56,468 nucleotides of DNA, from IMG/VR virus record IMGVR_UViG_3300032050_000168, positions 1 to 56,468 of that record. One strand, given 5' to 3'. A program made the translations under genes and the position numbers. Positions within the stretch are counted from its first letter, which is position 1. Each line of letters begins with the position of its first letter. The notes under the pieces were generated by a model. It was not told the DNA's origin, searched no databases, and worked only from the letters and a program-made list of their open reading frames with translations. The DNA is from a virus. Shown piece after piece: positions 15,970-25,136 of the stretch.

Positions 15970-16179
15970 TTAATACGGTGTTACCGTCCACTGAGTTCCA
16001 TCCCAATACTTGACGGGTTTTATTACCCATGCAGCACCCGTCCACACTTTCATGGGTTTTGCCGTCCATGCAGCACCTGTCCAGACTTTAATTTGTCCAG
16101 TGTTTCCTGCCGCCGACGATAGTGCAACGTCAAAGGTACCGGCTCCACCGTCTCGTAGTACAATTGTATCAAACGCCAT
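15970..16179 (-). CDS. Small tail protein with repeated KVWTGAAW motif (69 aa)
   Basis: Three tandem copies of a 14-residue beta-hairpin-like unit: IKVWTGAAWTAKP, MKVWTGAAWVIKP and VKYWDGTQWTVTP, after a 28-residue N-terminal segment (MAFDTIVLRDGGAGTFDVAL). Similar short Trp repeats occur in phage tail and adhesin proteins that present carbohydrate-binding surfaces. The start overlaps the previous stop by 1 nt (TAATG), which suggests it works with the 642-aa protein. Function inferred as structural or adhesin; not recognised as a named family. The 66 nt to the next gene show no hairpin. Confidence 0.65.
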   Translation of the reverse strand: MAFDTIVLRDGGAGTFDVALSSAAGNTGQIKVWTGAAWTAKPMKVWTGAAWVIKPVKYWDGTQWTVTPY

Positions 16180-18107
16180 TATGGACTACCCGTTGCAGTT
16201 CCATTACCCGACCGTCCGACCAACGCATCAGTTTCACGGGCCTCAACAAACACTTCGTCCACATTATCATACCATGTAAATGTGACATCACCATTTCCGA
16301 CACGAGTTGTGCTCTTGAGTAAGGTTCCATCCGAGACGCGACACAATCTTGCCGTAACCGTTCCACCAGACGACCCAGAAATAGTTGAGGTGACGGTGTA
16401 GATGATATTATGTACCGTTGTCCACACTGCCAATGGAAGAGTAGAAGTCACTCCATTGATAATACGCCATCTACGTGACGCAGTAAGACTCATTCTGGTC
16501 GTGTCTGGGTCATCGGTCCATCGGTCCCAATCGTTCGGGGATTGTAATCCGACATTGGTTGACGCTGGATACCAACCCAATTCCGTTTCTGCAACCAACG
16601 GAATGGCTCCTTGATTTTCCCAGCCACCTCCCGACAATTCCCCTACAGCCGATTCACATTCAAACTGCGTAAAAGTAATTGACGGAGCATTTATAACTTG
16701 ATTACTCAAAAACCCGAGATTAGAACGGAACCAGTGTGTTGATGGTAAGAAGATGAATTGTGCGGCAGTGATGTTACTTTGGTTACCCGCTGCTTGACTA
16801 TTCTGGATACCGAACAATAGAGATTGATTGTGCGCACCCACTCCCAATGCAGATTGGTCAGATTCGTAATTGAGATACATCATTCCACCAAAGTTACTAG
16901 GTGAAGTGCCTAGTGTACCAATAGATACACCGAAATTGAAGGTATTCTTTCCTCGCGCAAGCGTAATACCCGCACCTTGCGCACCACCACTGTCTACTCG
17001 CTGACACACGAAGGTTACCCCACAATTTAACACGTTGGTATCCGTATACGAACGTTCTGCTTGTGCGCCGAATGCAATACGAGGACCAACTGCGGCGGTC
17101 TGTGAATAGTATATAACTGCTCCCGATTGTCGTAATGTAATGGTTCCAGGTTCTTGCACCCATAAATCAAATGTCTGTTCGTTTGAATCGTTAGCGGTAG
17201 TACCACCCGGTGTGAAGATTGGGGGAAGCACCAATGCCACGGAATTCAATACGCGAGTCGTTGTTGCGGGGTCAAACGTATAGGTGACACATAACAAAAA
17301 GGCAATGTGATTAAATGCTGCACCGTTCGTTACGGCAGATGTACGAGCTTGAATGTTCTGTGCCGTGTTAGTCGCCCAAACTGGCGTTGCCCCTTGGTCA
17401 TACATGTATACCATTGCACGAGCAGATGCAAGGTCGGTAAAGTGAGCACCTGACAACTGTTCTGCACCACCTGCCACGCTGATACCTAACGTAGGGTCGT
17501 TAGTAGCACCCGTGGCTTGGTCGTTGTAGATTGCTTCAATCCATACACGACGATATGTTTTAGATGCTTCTGGAAGGAACGTATCCAATGCAGGAATTTG
17601 CGTGGTACCAATGTTTGCCAACGTGGTCGTTAAGGCACCAGTATTTGATTCAATGGGAATACGCACCGTCTTTACGTGTTCAGTAGACGCATCATCATAT
17701 TCATATGTGATAATAATTTTGGCAGAATGATTAATCGTGGTTGGACCGGTGAACTGCACTCCAGCCCCGACGTTATGTACTTGTGTCGTAAAGTTTGTTG
17801 TAAAATATGCTGTAACATCTCGTTCAAATATATATGCTCCATGTTCACCCGAGTTGGCTGGTGGGTTACCAAGCGTTGCATTACTGAATGCCACTGCCCC
17901 AATCTGAATACCGAGTACTGGGTTTGTCATGGTTGCTGCAGTCGTCTGCGCATCCATCACATGTACGATAAGACGTACCGAACGGAATACTTTTGATGTT
18001 TCTGGTAGACGAACTGCCACTTGTGTAAAGTCACGACGAGTGTTTGATGCCAGTGTCGTGTTACTACCTCCCAGCCAATATTCTACGGTTTTAATTCTTG
18101 TTGCCAT
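16179..18107 (-). CDS. Large virion surface protein, unknown (642 aa)
   Basis: Not recognised. Beta-rich and Thr/Ala/Asn-rich, with two similar modules (about 1-165 and 166-330). Each contains a VRLPETSKVFRSVRLIVHV or FLPEASKTYRRVWIEAIYND block followed by a TNPVLGIQIG or TNDPTLGISV block, so the N-terminal half is an internal duplication. The C-terminal 100 residues (TVTSTISGSSGGTVTARLCR ... GNGDVTFTWYDNVDEVFVEA) resemble a carboxypeptidase-regulatory or Ig-like domain. It has no membrane segment and no GS/ASY fibre repeats, unlike its neighbours. AAAGGA ribosome binding site. Likely a baseplate- or fibre-associated structural protein. Confidence 0.65.
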   Translation of the reverse strand: MATRIKTVEYWLGGSNTTLASNTRRDFTQVAVRLPETSKVFRSVRLIVHVMDAQTTAATMTNPVLGIQIGAVAFSNATLGNPPANSGEHGAYIFERDVTAYFTTNFTTQVHNVGAGVQFTGPTTINHSAKIIITYEYDDASTEHVKTVRIPIESNTGALTTTLANIGTTQIPALDTFLPEASKTYRRVWIEAIYNDQATGATNDPTLGISVAGGAEQLSGAHFTDLASARAMVYMYDQGATPVWATNTAQNIQARTSAVTNGAAFNHIAFLLCVTYTFDPATTTRVLNSVALVLPPIFTPGGTTANDSNEQTFDLWVQEPGTITLRQSGAVIYYSQTAAVGPRIAFGAQAERSYTDTNVLNCGVTFVCQRVDSGGAQGAGITLARGKNTFNFGVSIGTLGTSPSNFGGMMYLNYESDQSALGVGAHNQSLLFGIQNSQAAGNQSNITAAQFIFLPSTHWFRSNLGFLSNQVINAPSITFTQFECESAVGELSGGGWENQGAIPLVAETELGWYPASTNVGLQSPNDWDRWTDDPDTTRMSLTASRRWRIINGVTSTLPLAVWTTVHNIIYTVTSTISGSSGGTVTARLCRVSDGTLLKSTTRVGNGDVTFTWYDNVDEVFVEARETDALVGRSGNGTATGSP

Positions 18108-18119
18108 AATTTATTCCTT

Positions 18120-20207
18120 TTAGTTCGTGTCTACCCATAAGTCATTGACTGCGGGACTGCCTGGTGCGGTAGTTCCTACGGTAAGTTTTAGTGAGACGGG
18201 ATTAAATTGTGCGAGAGAACCCGTAATACCAGCCGATGCGGAAACGATGGATGCAGTTACTTGGTTCACTATTAATCGGTTCCATCTATTACTTGTACTT
18301 CCTAAATTTTCTTCATCAGTTGTTTCAGGATACAGTGATAATCCGTCCCACGCAAATCCGTTAAATCCCAACCCCCCAAATCGGAGTTGTGTATTATTAG
18401 TTTTCAAGAACGATGACCCCTGACCATCGTTTCCAATATATAAAACTTGATTAGATCCAGTAACACGGAGGGTTATTCCTGAAGTCTGTCCAGGCAATTG
18501 ATCAACAGTTAATGACCCGGTGTTTATGGAAATTGAACCAGTGTTTATTGTTAAGGAACTTGATAACAGAGTGAGTGATCCTGTGGCAGTTATTGCTCGT
18601 GATCCAGATACGGTCAATGACCCTGAAATTACTTGATTCCCTGCAACAACCAACCGTTCGTTTGGCGTTGCTGTTCCAATTCCTACATTTCCACTGGCAC
18701 TAATAAATACCCGTGTGTTTGCGGTACTGTTTGGTCCATTGGTAAATAATCGGATATTACTATTTGCGCCAGGATGCGCATGACCGATATCCAATTCACC
18801 GACACTGGAGGTTACATACAAATACGCATCACTTGCCCCACCGACCAACGGACCATTAAACGTAGTACTATTAATACCAAATGACGCATAGTTTCCAAAA
18901 TCCGTGGTATTATTTGATGAAACTACCACATCAGCACTTGCATTGTTTCCCGCAGACGCATTGACAACTTCTAATTCAAAGAAATCATTCACACTACCAC
19001 TAATTGTTACTGGACTATTATTGGAACTAGAAACAATCAACGATCCTGAAAGTGTTGTTGGTCCGTTGACGTTTAATGCTCCTGATACATGTATATTTTT
19101 TTTATTATCTATTTTAAAAATGTCTATACTTGCCGACGAAATGGTAAAGAGTTCACCAGAAGCACTGTCAATCACTTCAAAGAGTGCACCCAAACTTCCT
19201 GACACAGAAAATACTGTAGATCCGCTTCCAATTGCTCGTAATACGTTAGATGATCCTGATACAAGTAGCGAACCGGTGATAACCGCTGACCCGTTAAAGG
19301 GGAACCCTGCTCCACTTCCACCACCGGTTCCCACCGATGAAGTAGTATGAATTTGGTTAGTTGCCGTGTTCAAGACCAAAATTTTATTTGTTGCTGTCGT
19401 ATCCACAATATTCGTTAACTGAGCGTTTGATGCAGTTAATTGGGTTACTGCAATATTCGTTAACTGAGCGTTTGACGCCGTTAACTGTCCCACCGTCAAT
19501 CCATCGGGGAACGATACACTTCCAGAAAAATAAGATGCGGATATTGCGGTTTGTGCGAAACTTGCCGATATTGCTCGTGACGAAGAAACGGCAAAACTTG
19601 AAGTACCAAAGAATCCGACTTGGTTATTGAGGGAACTGGTGTAGGAGGATGCTAACACACTACCACTAACTGCCAATCGGTTAGTTTGGCTTGATTGTAT
19701 TCCAATGCCTACGGACCCCCCATACACGTTAATTGTTGATCTAATATCATTAGCCCAAAATCCAGTTAAATCTTCTGCGCCAACATAGGGAGTTTCACCT
19801 AATATAAAATAATCACCAGTGCCAACGTAAAAGACATCGTTAGTAGTAATACTTGATCCGAAAGCACCACCAGGAGTCTTTTCTATTGTTAATTTATTAC
19901 CTTGATTTTCTAACGTAAAAGAAGATGCTGTAACATTTATTCCGCTCCCACTCACCAACAACGATCCCGTAATAACTGCTGATCCACTGAATGGGAATGC
20001 GGGAGTAGACACAGCATTTGTTGCATACGAGGCGGTTAACGCATAGGACGCACTATCTGCATAACTGGCAGTTCCAAACAACGATCCTGTCAATCCCGAA
20101 GGACCGAAATTGGTCGCACCCGATACAATCAACGAGCCGGAAAGAATCGTACTGCCGGTGACTTCTAAATTGTTAAAACTTCCAGAATCGGTATAAAAAA
20201 ATGGCAT
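18120..20207 (-). CDS. Tail fibre-type protein with GS/ASY repeats (695 aa)
   Basis: Modular fibre. N-terminal LEVTGSTILSGSLIVSG beta-helix-like rungs; ASYADSASYALTASYATNA repeats at about 48-64; GSAVITGSLLVSGS rungs at about 75 and 305; paired LTASNAQLTNI repeats near 240-270; and a domain (about 410-512) ending in SASGNVGIGTATPNERL that recurs twice in the 1143-aa fibre. The C-terminal part (LGSTSNRWNRLIVNQ) resembles the region that precedes chaperone domains in other fibres, but no S74 peptidase domain follows. Likely trimeric, exposed on the tail. The segment SSYTSSLNNQVGFFGTSSFA is nearly repeated in the 1143-aa protein, a sign of module exchange. Confidence 0.78.
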   Translation of the reverse strand: MPFFYTDSGSFNNLEVTGSTILSGSLIVSGATNFGPSGLTGSLFGTASYADSASYALTASYATNAVSTPAFPFSGSAVITGSLLVSGSGINVTASSFTLENQGNKLTIEKTPGGAFGSSITTNDVFYVGTGDYFILGETPYVGAEDLTGFWANDIRSTINVYGGSVGIGIQSSQTNRLAVSGSVLASSYTSSLNNQVGFFGTSSFAVSSSRAISASFAQTAISASYFSGSVSFPDGLTVGQLTASNAQLTNIAVTQLTASNAQLTNIVDTTATNKILVLNTATNQIHTTSSVGTGGGSGAGFPFNGSAVITGSLLVSGSSNVLRAIGSGSTVFSVSGSLGALFEVIDSASGELFTISSASIDIFKIDNKKNIHVSGALNVNGPTTLSGSLIVSSSNNSPVTISGSVNDFFELEVVNASAGNNASADVVVSSNNTTDFGNYASFGINSTTFNGPLVGGASDAYLYVTSSVGELDIGHAHPGANSNIRLFTNGPNSTANTRVFISASGNVGIGTATPNERLVVAGNQVISGSLTVSGSRAITATGSLTLLSSSLTINTGSISINTGSLTVDQLPGQTSGITLRVTGSNQVLYIGNDGQGSSFLKTNNTQLRFGGLGFNGFAWDGLSLYPETTDEENLGSTSNRWNRLIVNQVTASIVSASAGITGSLAQFNPVSLKLTVGTTAPGSPAVNDLWVDTN

Positions 20208-20237
20208 AATGTTATTCTCTTCAAGTTTCCGTCAATC

Positions 20238-20245
20238 TATAAATA
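20238..20245 (-). promoter_or_regulatory. Candidate late promoter element (TATTTATA)
   Basis: Reads TATTTATA on the coding strand, 30 nt upstream of the ATG at 20207, in an 84-nt intergenic gap. A variant, TATTTATG, lies at 20281-20288 in the same gap. Confidence 0.4.
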
Positions 20246-20291
20246 GAGTCTAAAAATAGGTTGTGGTGTAAAAACCATTTCATAAATAATA

Positions 20292-21485
20292 TTAAGTAGT
20301 AACAATTTGAGTATTTTGTAATTGAATTGATGTTGCGTCTATACTACCATCCGCATTTAACCGAATTATTTTTTCAGCGGTGATTGATTTATATGAGCTG
20401 AAAGTTCCACCGACGTATAATTTTCCGCTTGAGTCAATCGCGAGAGATGTAACACTACTATCAAACGCTATAGAATTATCAAAATTGGTATCTTTCGTTC
20501 CATCGGCATTTAATCTGATAATATTATTTGCCGTAACTCCTTTATACGTAGTAAAACTACCACCAACATATAGTTTTTCATTAGTATCAAGAATCAAAGA
20601 ATATACAAGTTCTAAATTTCCAAACGCCGTTGAGTTATCAAACGCTGTGTCTTTGGTTCCATCTGCATTGAGTCTGATGATACTATTTGCTTGAACTCCT
20701 TTATATAATTCAAAAATTCCACCAACATACAGCTTTCCACTAGAATTTAAAATTAATCTTAAAACGGAACCATCAAACCCTGTTGAATTATCAAACCCCG
20801 TATCTTTGGTTCCATTCGGATTCAGACGAATTATACTATTTGCTTCCACTCCTTTATATAAAATAAAATTTCCACCAACATATATTTTTCCGTTGGAGTC
20901 AATCTCAATAGAATTTACTTCCGCGTCAAACCCAGTTGAGTTATCAAACGCTGTGTCTTTGGTTCCGTCTGCGTTGAGTCTAATAATATAATTTGCTTGA
21001 ACTCCTTTGTATGAAGTAAAAAATCCACCAACATATATTTTTCCGTTGGAATCAATTTTTGTGATATAAACCGACGCAGTATCTGCTGGAATAGTAAACC
21101 CTGTTGAATTATCAAACGCTGTGTCTTTGGTTCCATCTGCGTTGAGTCGGATAATACCGTTTGCTGCAACGCCTTTATAACTAGTAAAACTTCCACCAAC
21201 ATATATTTTTCCGTTGGAGTCAATCTCAATAGAATAAACTCCTCCATTAAACCCTGTTGAGTTATCAAACGCTGTGTCTTTGGTTCCGTCTGCGTTGAGT
21301 CTAATAATATAATTTGCTGTAACGCCTTGGTACGAAGTAAAAAATCCACCAACATATATTTTTCCGTTGGAATCTATTACAACTACTTGCACGGTGTTGT
21401 TGAATGCACCTAATATATTACTTCGTAATTTATTAGTAATAATAATTGAGTTAGTTCCCTCTGGTTTAATAACCATCATATTCAT
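20292..21485 (-). CDS. Seven-repeat beta-propeller adhesin (delta-60/DUF5122-like), 397 aa
   Basis: Seven tandem repeats of about 50 residues with consensus IDSNGKIYVGGxFTSYKGV followed by IIRLNADGTKDTAFDNSTGF; the last ends in IRLNADGSID. This is the delta-60 repeat (DUF5122) pattern, predicted to fold as a beta-propeller with one blade per repeat. An N-terminal 37-residue segment precedes repeat 1. The nucleotide repeats are well conserved, implying recent homogenisation. The ATG has GGAGAA about 9-10 nt upstream. Propellers of this type often bind glycans or proteins. In a fibre cluster it is most likely a receptor-binding or accessory subunit (inference). Confidence 0.8.
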   Translation of the reverse strand: MNMMVIKPEGTNSIIITNKLRSNILGAFNNTVQVVVIDSNGKIYVGGFFTSYQGVTANYIIRLNADGTKDTAFDNSTGFNGGVYSIEIDSNGKIYVGGSFTSYKGVAANGIIRLNADGTKDTAFDNSTGFTIPADTASVYITKIDSNGKIYVGGFFTSYKGVQANYIIRLNADGTKDTAFDNSTGFDAEVNSIEIDSNGKIYVGGNFILYKGVEANSIIRLNPNGTKDTGFDNSTGFDGSVLRLILNSSGKLYVGGIFELYKGVQANSIIRLNADGTKDTAFDNSTAFGNLELVYSLILDTNEKLYVGGSFTTYKGVTANNIIRLNADGTKDTNFDNSIAFDSSVTSLAIDSSGKLYVGGTFSSYKSITAEKIIRLNADGSIDATSIQLQNTQIVTT

Positions 21486-21502
21486 GGATCTATATTCTCC
21501 AT

Positions 21503-22267
21503 TTAACGATAACTGATACGAATTAGTCCTTGTGCTCCAACGCCACCAGAACGATTTCCTCCACCTGTTTTAAATGCTCCACTTCCACCGCCGCCATATA
21601 CAGAACCAGGTAGCCCTGTAAAGCTTACTGCCCCATGTCCGTTTGCACCGTTTCCACCATTTTCCGTGGTTCCTAATCCACCCTCAACACCAGCATCACC
21701 ACCATCGCCAGTTGATCCTGCGCCGCCACCACCGGCCCCGTTTAAATTAGATCCTATTCCACCTGCACCAGGACGAGCTCTACCACCACGATACGTTGTG
21801 TCACCTACGTTGGCAGGTCTACTAAAGTCAATATCGCCGCCACCCCGACCAGAGGTTCCTCCGTTAGCCGCAGATATTCCCCCTTGTCCACCTCTACCAA
21901 TTACGTCCGTAGTATTCCAGGTAGTATCACCACCGTCAGTTCCATCACCAGTGCTTGCCGTTCCGCCAGTACCGATTGAATACGATATATTTTGTGATGG
22001 TGATGAATAAAAAATAGTTTTTTTGGCGTATCCTCCTCCTCCACCACCGCCGCCACCTGCGTTATTAACCGTACATCCACCACCTGCACCACCACCACCC
22101 CAACATTCCACCACCACTTCCGTGATTCCTACCGGCTTGGTCCAATTTCCTGCACCGGTCGTAGTAAATGTTTGCACCGTAAATGGAACTTCGGGAACTA
22201 CTACGGGATCAGCAAATCGTATTGTTCCACCTGAAAATTTCACCCCTTGTAAAAACCTGACTGCCAT
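21503..22267 (-). CDS. Glycine-rich tail adhesin (254 aa)
   Basis: Residues 1-55 contain VQTFTTTGAGNWTKPVGITE, the usual lead-in of phage glycine-rich adhesin domains, then VVVECWGGGGAGGG. The rest is a series of poly-Gly segments (CTVNNAGGGGGGGGGY, GGGGAGSTGDGGDAG, VYGGGGSGAFKTGGGNRSGG) separated by variable loops, ending in GLIRISYR. Known: T-even gp38-like tip adhesins form polyglycine-II sandwiches with hypervariable loops that decide host range; this resembles that class in composition, though I cannot show homology. It starts 3 nt after the stop of the 938-aa fibre, so it may be that fibre's tip. Confidence 0.75.
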   Translation of the reverse strand: MAVRFLQGVKFSGGTIRFADPVVVPEVPFTVQTFTTTGAGNWTKPVGITEVVVECWGGGGAGGGCTVNNAGGGGGGGGGYAKKTIFYSSPSQNISYSIGTGGTASTGDGTDGGDTTWNTTDVIGRGGQGGISAANGGTSGRGGGDIDFSRPANVGDTTYRGGRARPGAGGIGSNLNGAGGGGAGSTGDGGDAGVEGGLGTTENGGNGANGHGAVSFTGLPGSVYGGGGSGAFKTGGGNRSGGVGAQGLIRISYR

Positions 22268-22270
22268 ATC

Positions 22271-25087
22271 TTATGTCTCCCCGTATGTCATCGCGGTCCA
22301 ATAGGTCGTTCCTGTCAAGTTCGTATTACTATTAGCGTTGATTACGAAACTTCCTGCTGCCTTACTTTCAATCGTCCAACTTCGTGCATCTTCACCCGTC
22401 ACTGTGACTGCGTACGATGTGTTGGGGAAAGCGGTTGCAAAATTGACTGTAGCTTTTCTTGGATTACCAGCAAACGAGGTATTTGCAACACTTCCTGCTT
22501 TGGTTCGTAATCCCGCGTAGGGTGCGAAACTTGCGGAAGTTGCGAATGATGCGGTAGTAGCAAATGACGCAGATGTTGCAAACGATGACGTGGTTGCAAA
22601 AGACGCCGAGACACCAGTTAACTCATTAATTTGCGTTGAACTGGATAGTATTCCCGAAGGAACGTTGGTAATTCCCGTATATGAGATTTGTCCCGAACTT
22701 GATACCAACGCCGGTTTATTAGCGACATTATTATATTCTACGTAAGACGCAGTTTCTATCGTCGTAGGCTTATTTTGAATCTGCGTATAATCTACTTGTA
22801 AGGAACTACTAAAGATTCCGCTAGGAAGGATTGTGGGTGCGTATGAGGCAGATGTAGCAAATGATGCGGTACTTGGTGTAAACGTGATAGATGTAGCAGC
22901 ACTTGCAGTTGTAGCAAAAGAACTTGTCGTACTAAAGGACGCCGTTGCTGGTGTAAATGTTATACTCGTGGCCGCACTTGAAGTTGTTGCAAATGACGCC
23001 GATGTTGGTATAAACGTAATAGACGTTGCTGCCGATGAAGTGGTTGCAAAAGACGCTGAGACACCAGTTAACTCATTAATTTGTGCTGAACTGGATATTA
23101 ATGCGGGTTTGTTCGCAACATTTACATATTCTACGTAGGATGCAGTTTCTATCGTTGTCGGTTTGTTTTGGATTTGTGTATAGTCAACTTGTAAGGAACT
23201 ACTGAAGATTCCGTCAGGAAGGATCGTCGGTGCATAAGACGCAGAGGTTGCAAAGGACGCAGTAACCGTATAGGATCCTGACGTTGCATACGAAGCAGAC
23301 GTTGCGTTTGCTGGTGTTCCATTAATCCAATTTCCCGAACTATAAATGAGTGCTTGTCCGTTAGATGGTGACGTAACCGTCACATCACTCAAATCATTCA
23401 ACAATTGTGCTGCCGCTCCTCCGCCCACACTACCCGCTGACGTATTACGGAATAATCCCGCACTAATAATATCATTACTTCCCGTATCTGCCAAATTCGT
23501 GGTGTCGCCCTTCATCACCAGATAGCCAACAAACACGGTAAAGAGTGTAGTGGCTGGACCTTCTGCAAATGGATCCGTTAAAATATTGGAAACTGCATTT
23601 GCAAGTGACGTATACTTTGCTTGTCCGAAATAAATGTAGTGAATACCCGTCACCGGTTCTATGAAGACCCGTTGAATACTCCATTCGTTGGACGCAAGTG
23701 AGGCAGTCGTAAGTCCACCATTATCATACCAACCTGGCTTCAAATCAGTATAGAAATTGTTATTATTTGCATCTACCGTATATGCAGATCCCGACCGATA
23801 GATGTAAGCAAGACTTCCTGTACTAACGGAGGGAGATTGATAATCTGACGGGGTTTCGGGATTTTGACTGTAGAATCCCCCGTAAATAAATGCGTTACCT
23901 GCTGCACGAGTAAACTTCAACGATCCCGATTGTGCCGTGATCCCATAACCACCCACTTTGATTGGACCGAAGTTACGTGCAAAGTCGGTGAGTTGGGCTG
24001 TTTGACTATATTGGGTATTGACTTGTTCACCTTTTGCCGCAATGGCTTGTTGATTGAAATGTCCAACGGCACCTAATGGAATCTTGTCATGATAGTCCAG
24101 TGAGGTAAATTTCGTAGAGGAACTTTCCAGAATTCCATTTGCGTTAATAGCAAGATAGGTAACAAATCCTTGAGTGACATCAATACTACCCGTGATTACC
24201 GGCCAGTTTACATATGTAACGGTTGGTGAAGAGGCAGATCCAGTATTTGCTCCGTGGTTGACAATAATACCCGAGCCTGACCGAATATGAACTTCACTAC
24301 CATTAAATCCATTGATTCCACCATGTATTAATCCCGTTTCCAATACGCCTTCAATCCAATCAAAGTTGACCGTGGAATCGGTTTTATGGGTATACCAGAG
24401 ATCGTTACTAGATCCACTGATATAGAAATATGCGGAATCAGGATCGGGACTGATTGCAATGTCAGTGGGATATAATTCCAACCAACGATGAGCCATTAAT
24501 GTTTGTGCATGAATATCACTACCAGATACTTCTGCGGGAGTGATAATTGCACCATTAATACTTGCAGTTACTTGTGCGGAACTACTGATTACACCACTTG
24601 GTAATATTGTCGGTGCATATGAGGCCGATGTAGTAAACGAAGCAGTTCCAATAAACTCACCCGTAAACGATCCTGTGAACGATCCCGTAAATGGTTCGGT
24701 GATATTAGTAAATTGTGTAGAACTGGAAATCAGTGTTGGTTTGTTTGCTATATTGCTAAATTGTACGTATGAAGCAGTTTCAATCGTGGTAGGTTTATTT
24801 TGTATATCAGTATAATCTACTTGTAATGAACTACTAAACAATCCATTCGGTAAAATGGTTGGTGCATAGGAAGCAGTTGTCGCAAAGGACGCAGTTCCAA
24901 TCAATTCTCCAGTAAACGATCCCGTAAACGATCCGGTATTGTCATTTAATATTACAATTGCGGATCCACTTCTCGTATAGAGTTTCCGATCCGCAACGTT
25001 AATAGCAAGTTCTCCCACCGACAAGGATTCTGTCGTGGGGGCAACTCCTGGTGTTAAATTACGTTTGTGTAGTATCGTATCTGGCAT
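22271..25087 (-). CDS. Long tail fibre with GSFTG/ASFATT repeats (938 aa)
   Basis: The N-terminus (LHKRNLTPGVAPTTESLSVG, then ELAINVADRKLYTRSG) is the Mtd-like attachment or start domain seen in many phage fibres. Repeats follow: GSFTGSFTGE, TASFATTASYAPTILP, VDYTQIQNKPTTIETASYV and several copies of TSSAATSITFTP. A globular central part (about 190-580) lies between repeat regions. The C-terminal 80 residues (AGSVANTSFAGNPRKATVNF, then YAVTVTGEDARSW) form a beta-sandwich tip typical of phage fibres. An AGAGAG site precedes the ATG. The same repeat cassette occurs almost verbatim in the 1143-aa fibre. Confidence 0.82.
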   Translation of the reverse strand: MPDTILHKRNLTPGVAPTTESLSVGELAINVADRKLYTRSGSAIVILNDNTGSFTGSFTGELIGTASFATTASYAPTILPNGLFSSSLQVDYTDIQNKPTTIETASYVQFSNIANKPTLISSSTQFTNITEPFTGSFTGSFTGEFIGTASFTTSASYAPTILPSGVISSSAQVTASINGAIITPAEVSGSDIHAQTLMAHRWLELYPTDIAISPDPDSAYFYISGSSNDLWYTHKTDSTVNFDWIEGVLETGLIHGGINGFNGSEVHIRSGSGIIVNHGANTGSASSPTVTYVNWPVITGSIDVTQGFVTYLAINANGILESSSTKFTSLDYHDKIPLGAVGHFNQQAIAAKGEQVNTQYSQTAQLTDFARNFGPIKVGGYGITAQSGSLKFTRAAGNAFIYGGFYSQNPETPSDYQSPSVSTGSLAYIYRSGSAYTVDANNNNFYTDLKPGWYDNGGLTTASLASNEWSIQRVFIEPVTGIHYIYFGQAKYTSLANAVSNILTDPFAEGPATTLFTVFVGYLVMKGDTTNLADTGSNDIISAGLFRNTSAGSVGGGAAAQLLNDLSDVTVTSPSNGQALIYSSGNWINGTPANATSASYATSGSYTVTASFATSASYAPTILPDGIFSSSLQVDYTQIQNKPTTIETASYVEYVNVANKPALISSSAQINELTGVSASFATTSSAATSITFIPTSASFATTSSAATSITFTPATASFSTTSSFATTASAATSITFTPSTASFATSASYAPTILPSGIFSSSLQVDYTQIQNKPTTIETASYVEYNNVANKPALVSSSGQISYTGITNVPSGILSSSTQINELTGVSASFATTSSFATSASFATTASFATSASFAPYAGLRTKAGSVANTSFAGNPRKATVNFATAFPNTSYAVTVTGEDARSWTIESKAAGSFVINANSNTNLTGTTYWTAMTYGET

Positions 25088-25136
25088 CTATTACTCTCTT
25101 GATATGAACTGTATATAACTATTTTGTGATGATTGG

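Noticed and set aside
21666-23138. Plus-strand Pro-rich and Val/Ala-rich open frames opposite the glycine-rich adhesin and fibre genes
   Set aside because: Mirror images of Gly codons (GGN to CCN) and of ASFATT repeats; no start context and no intergenic space.
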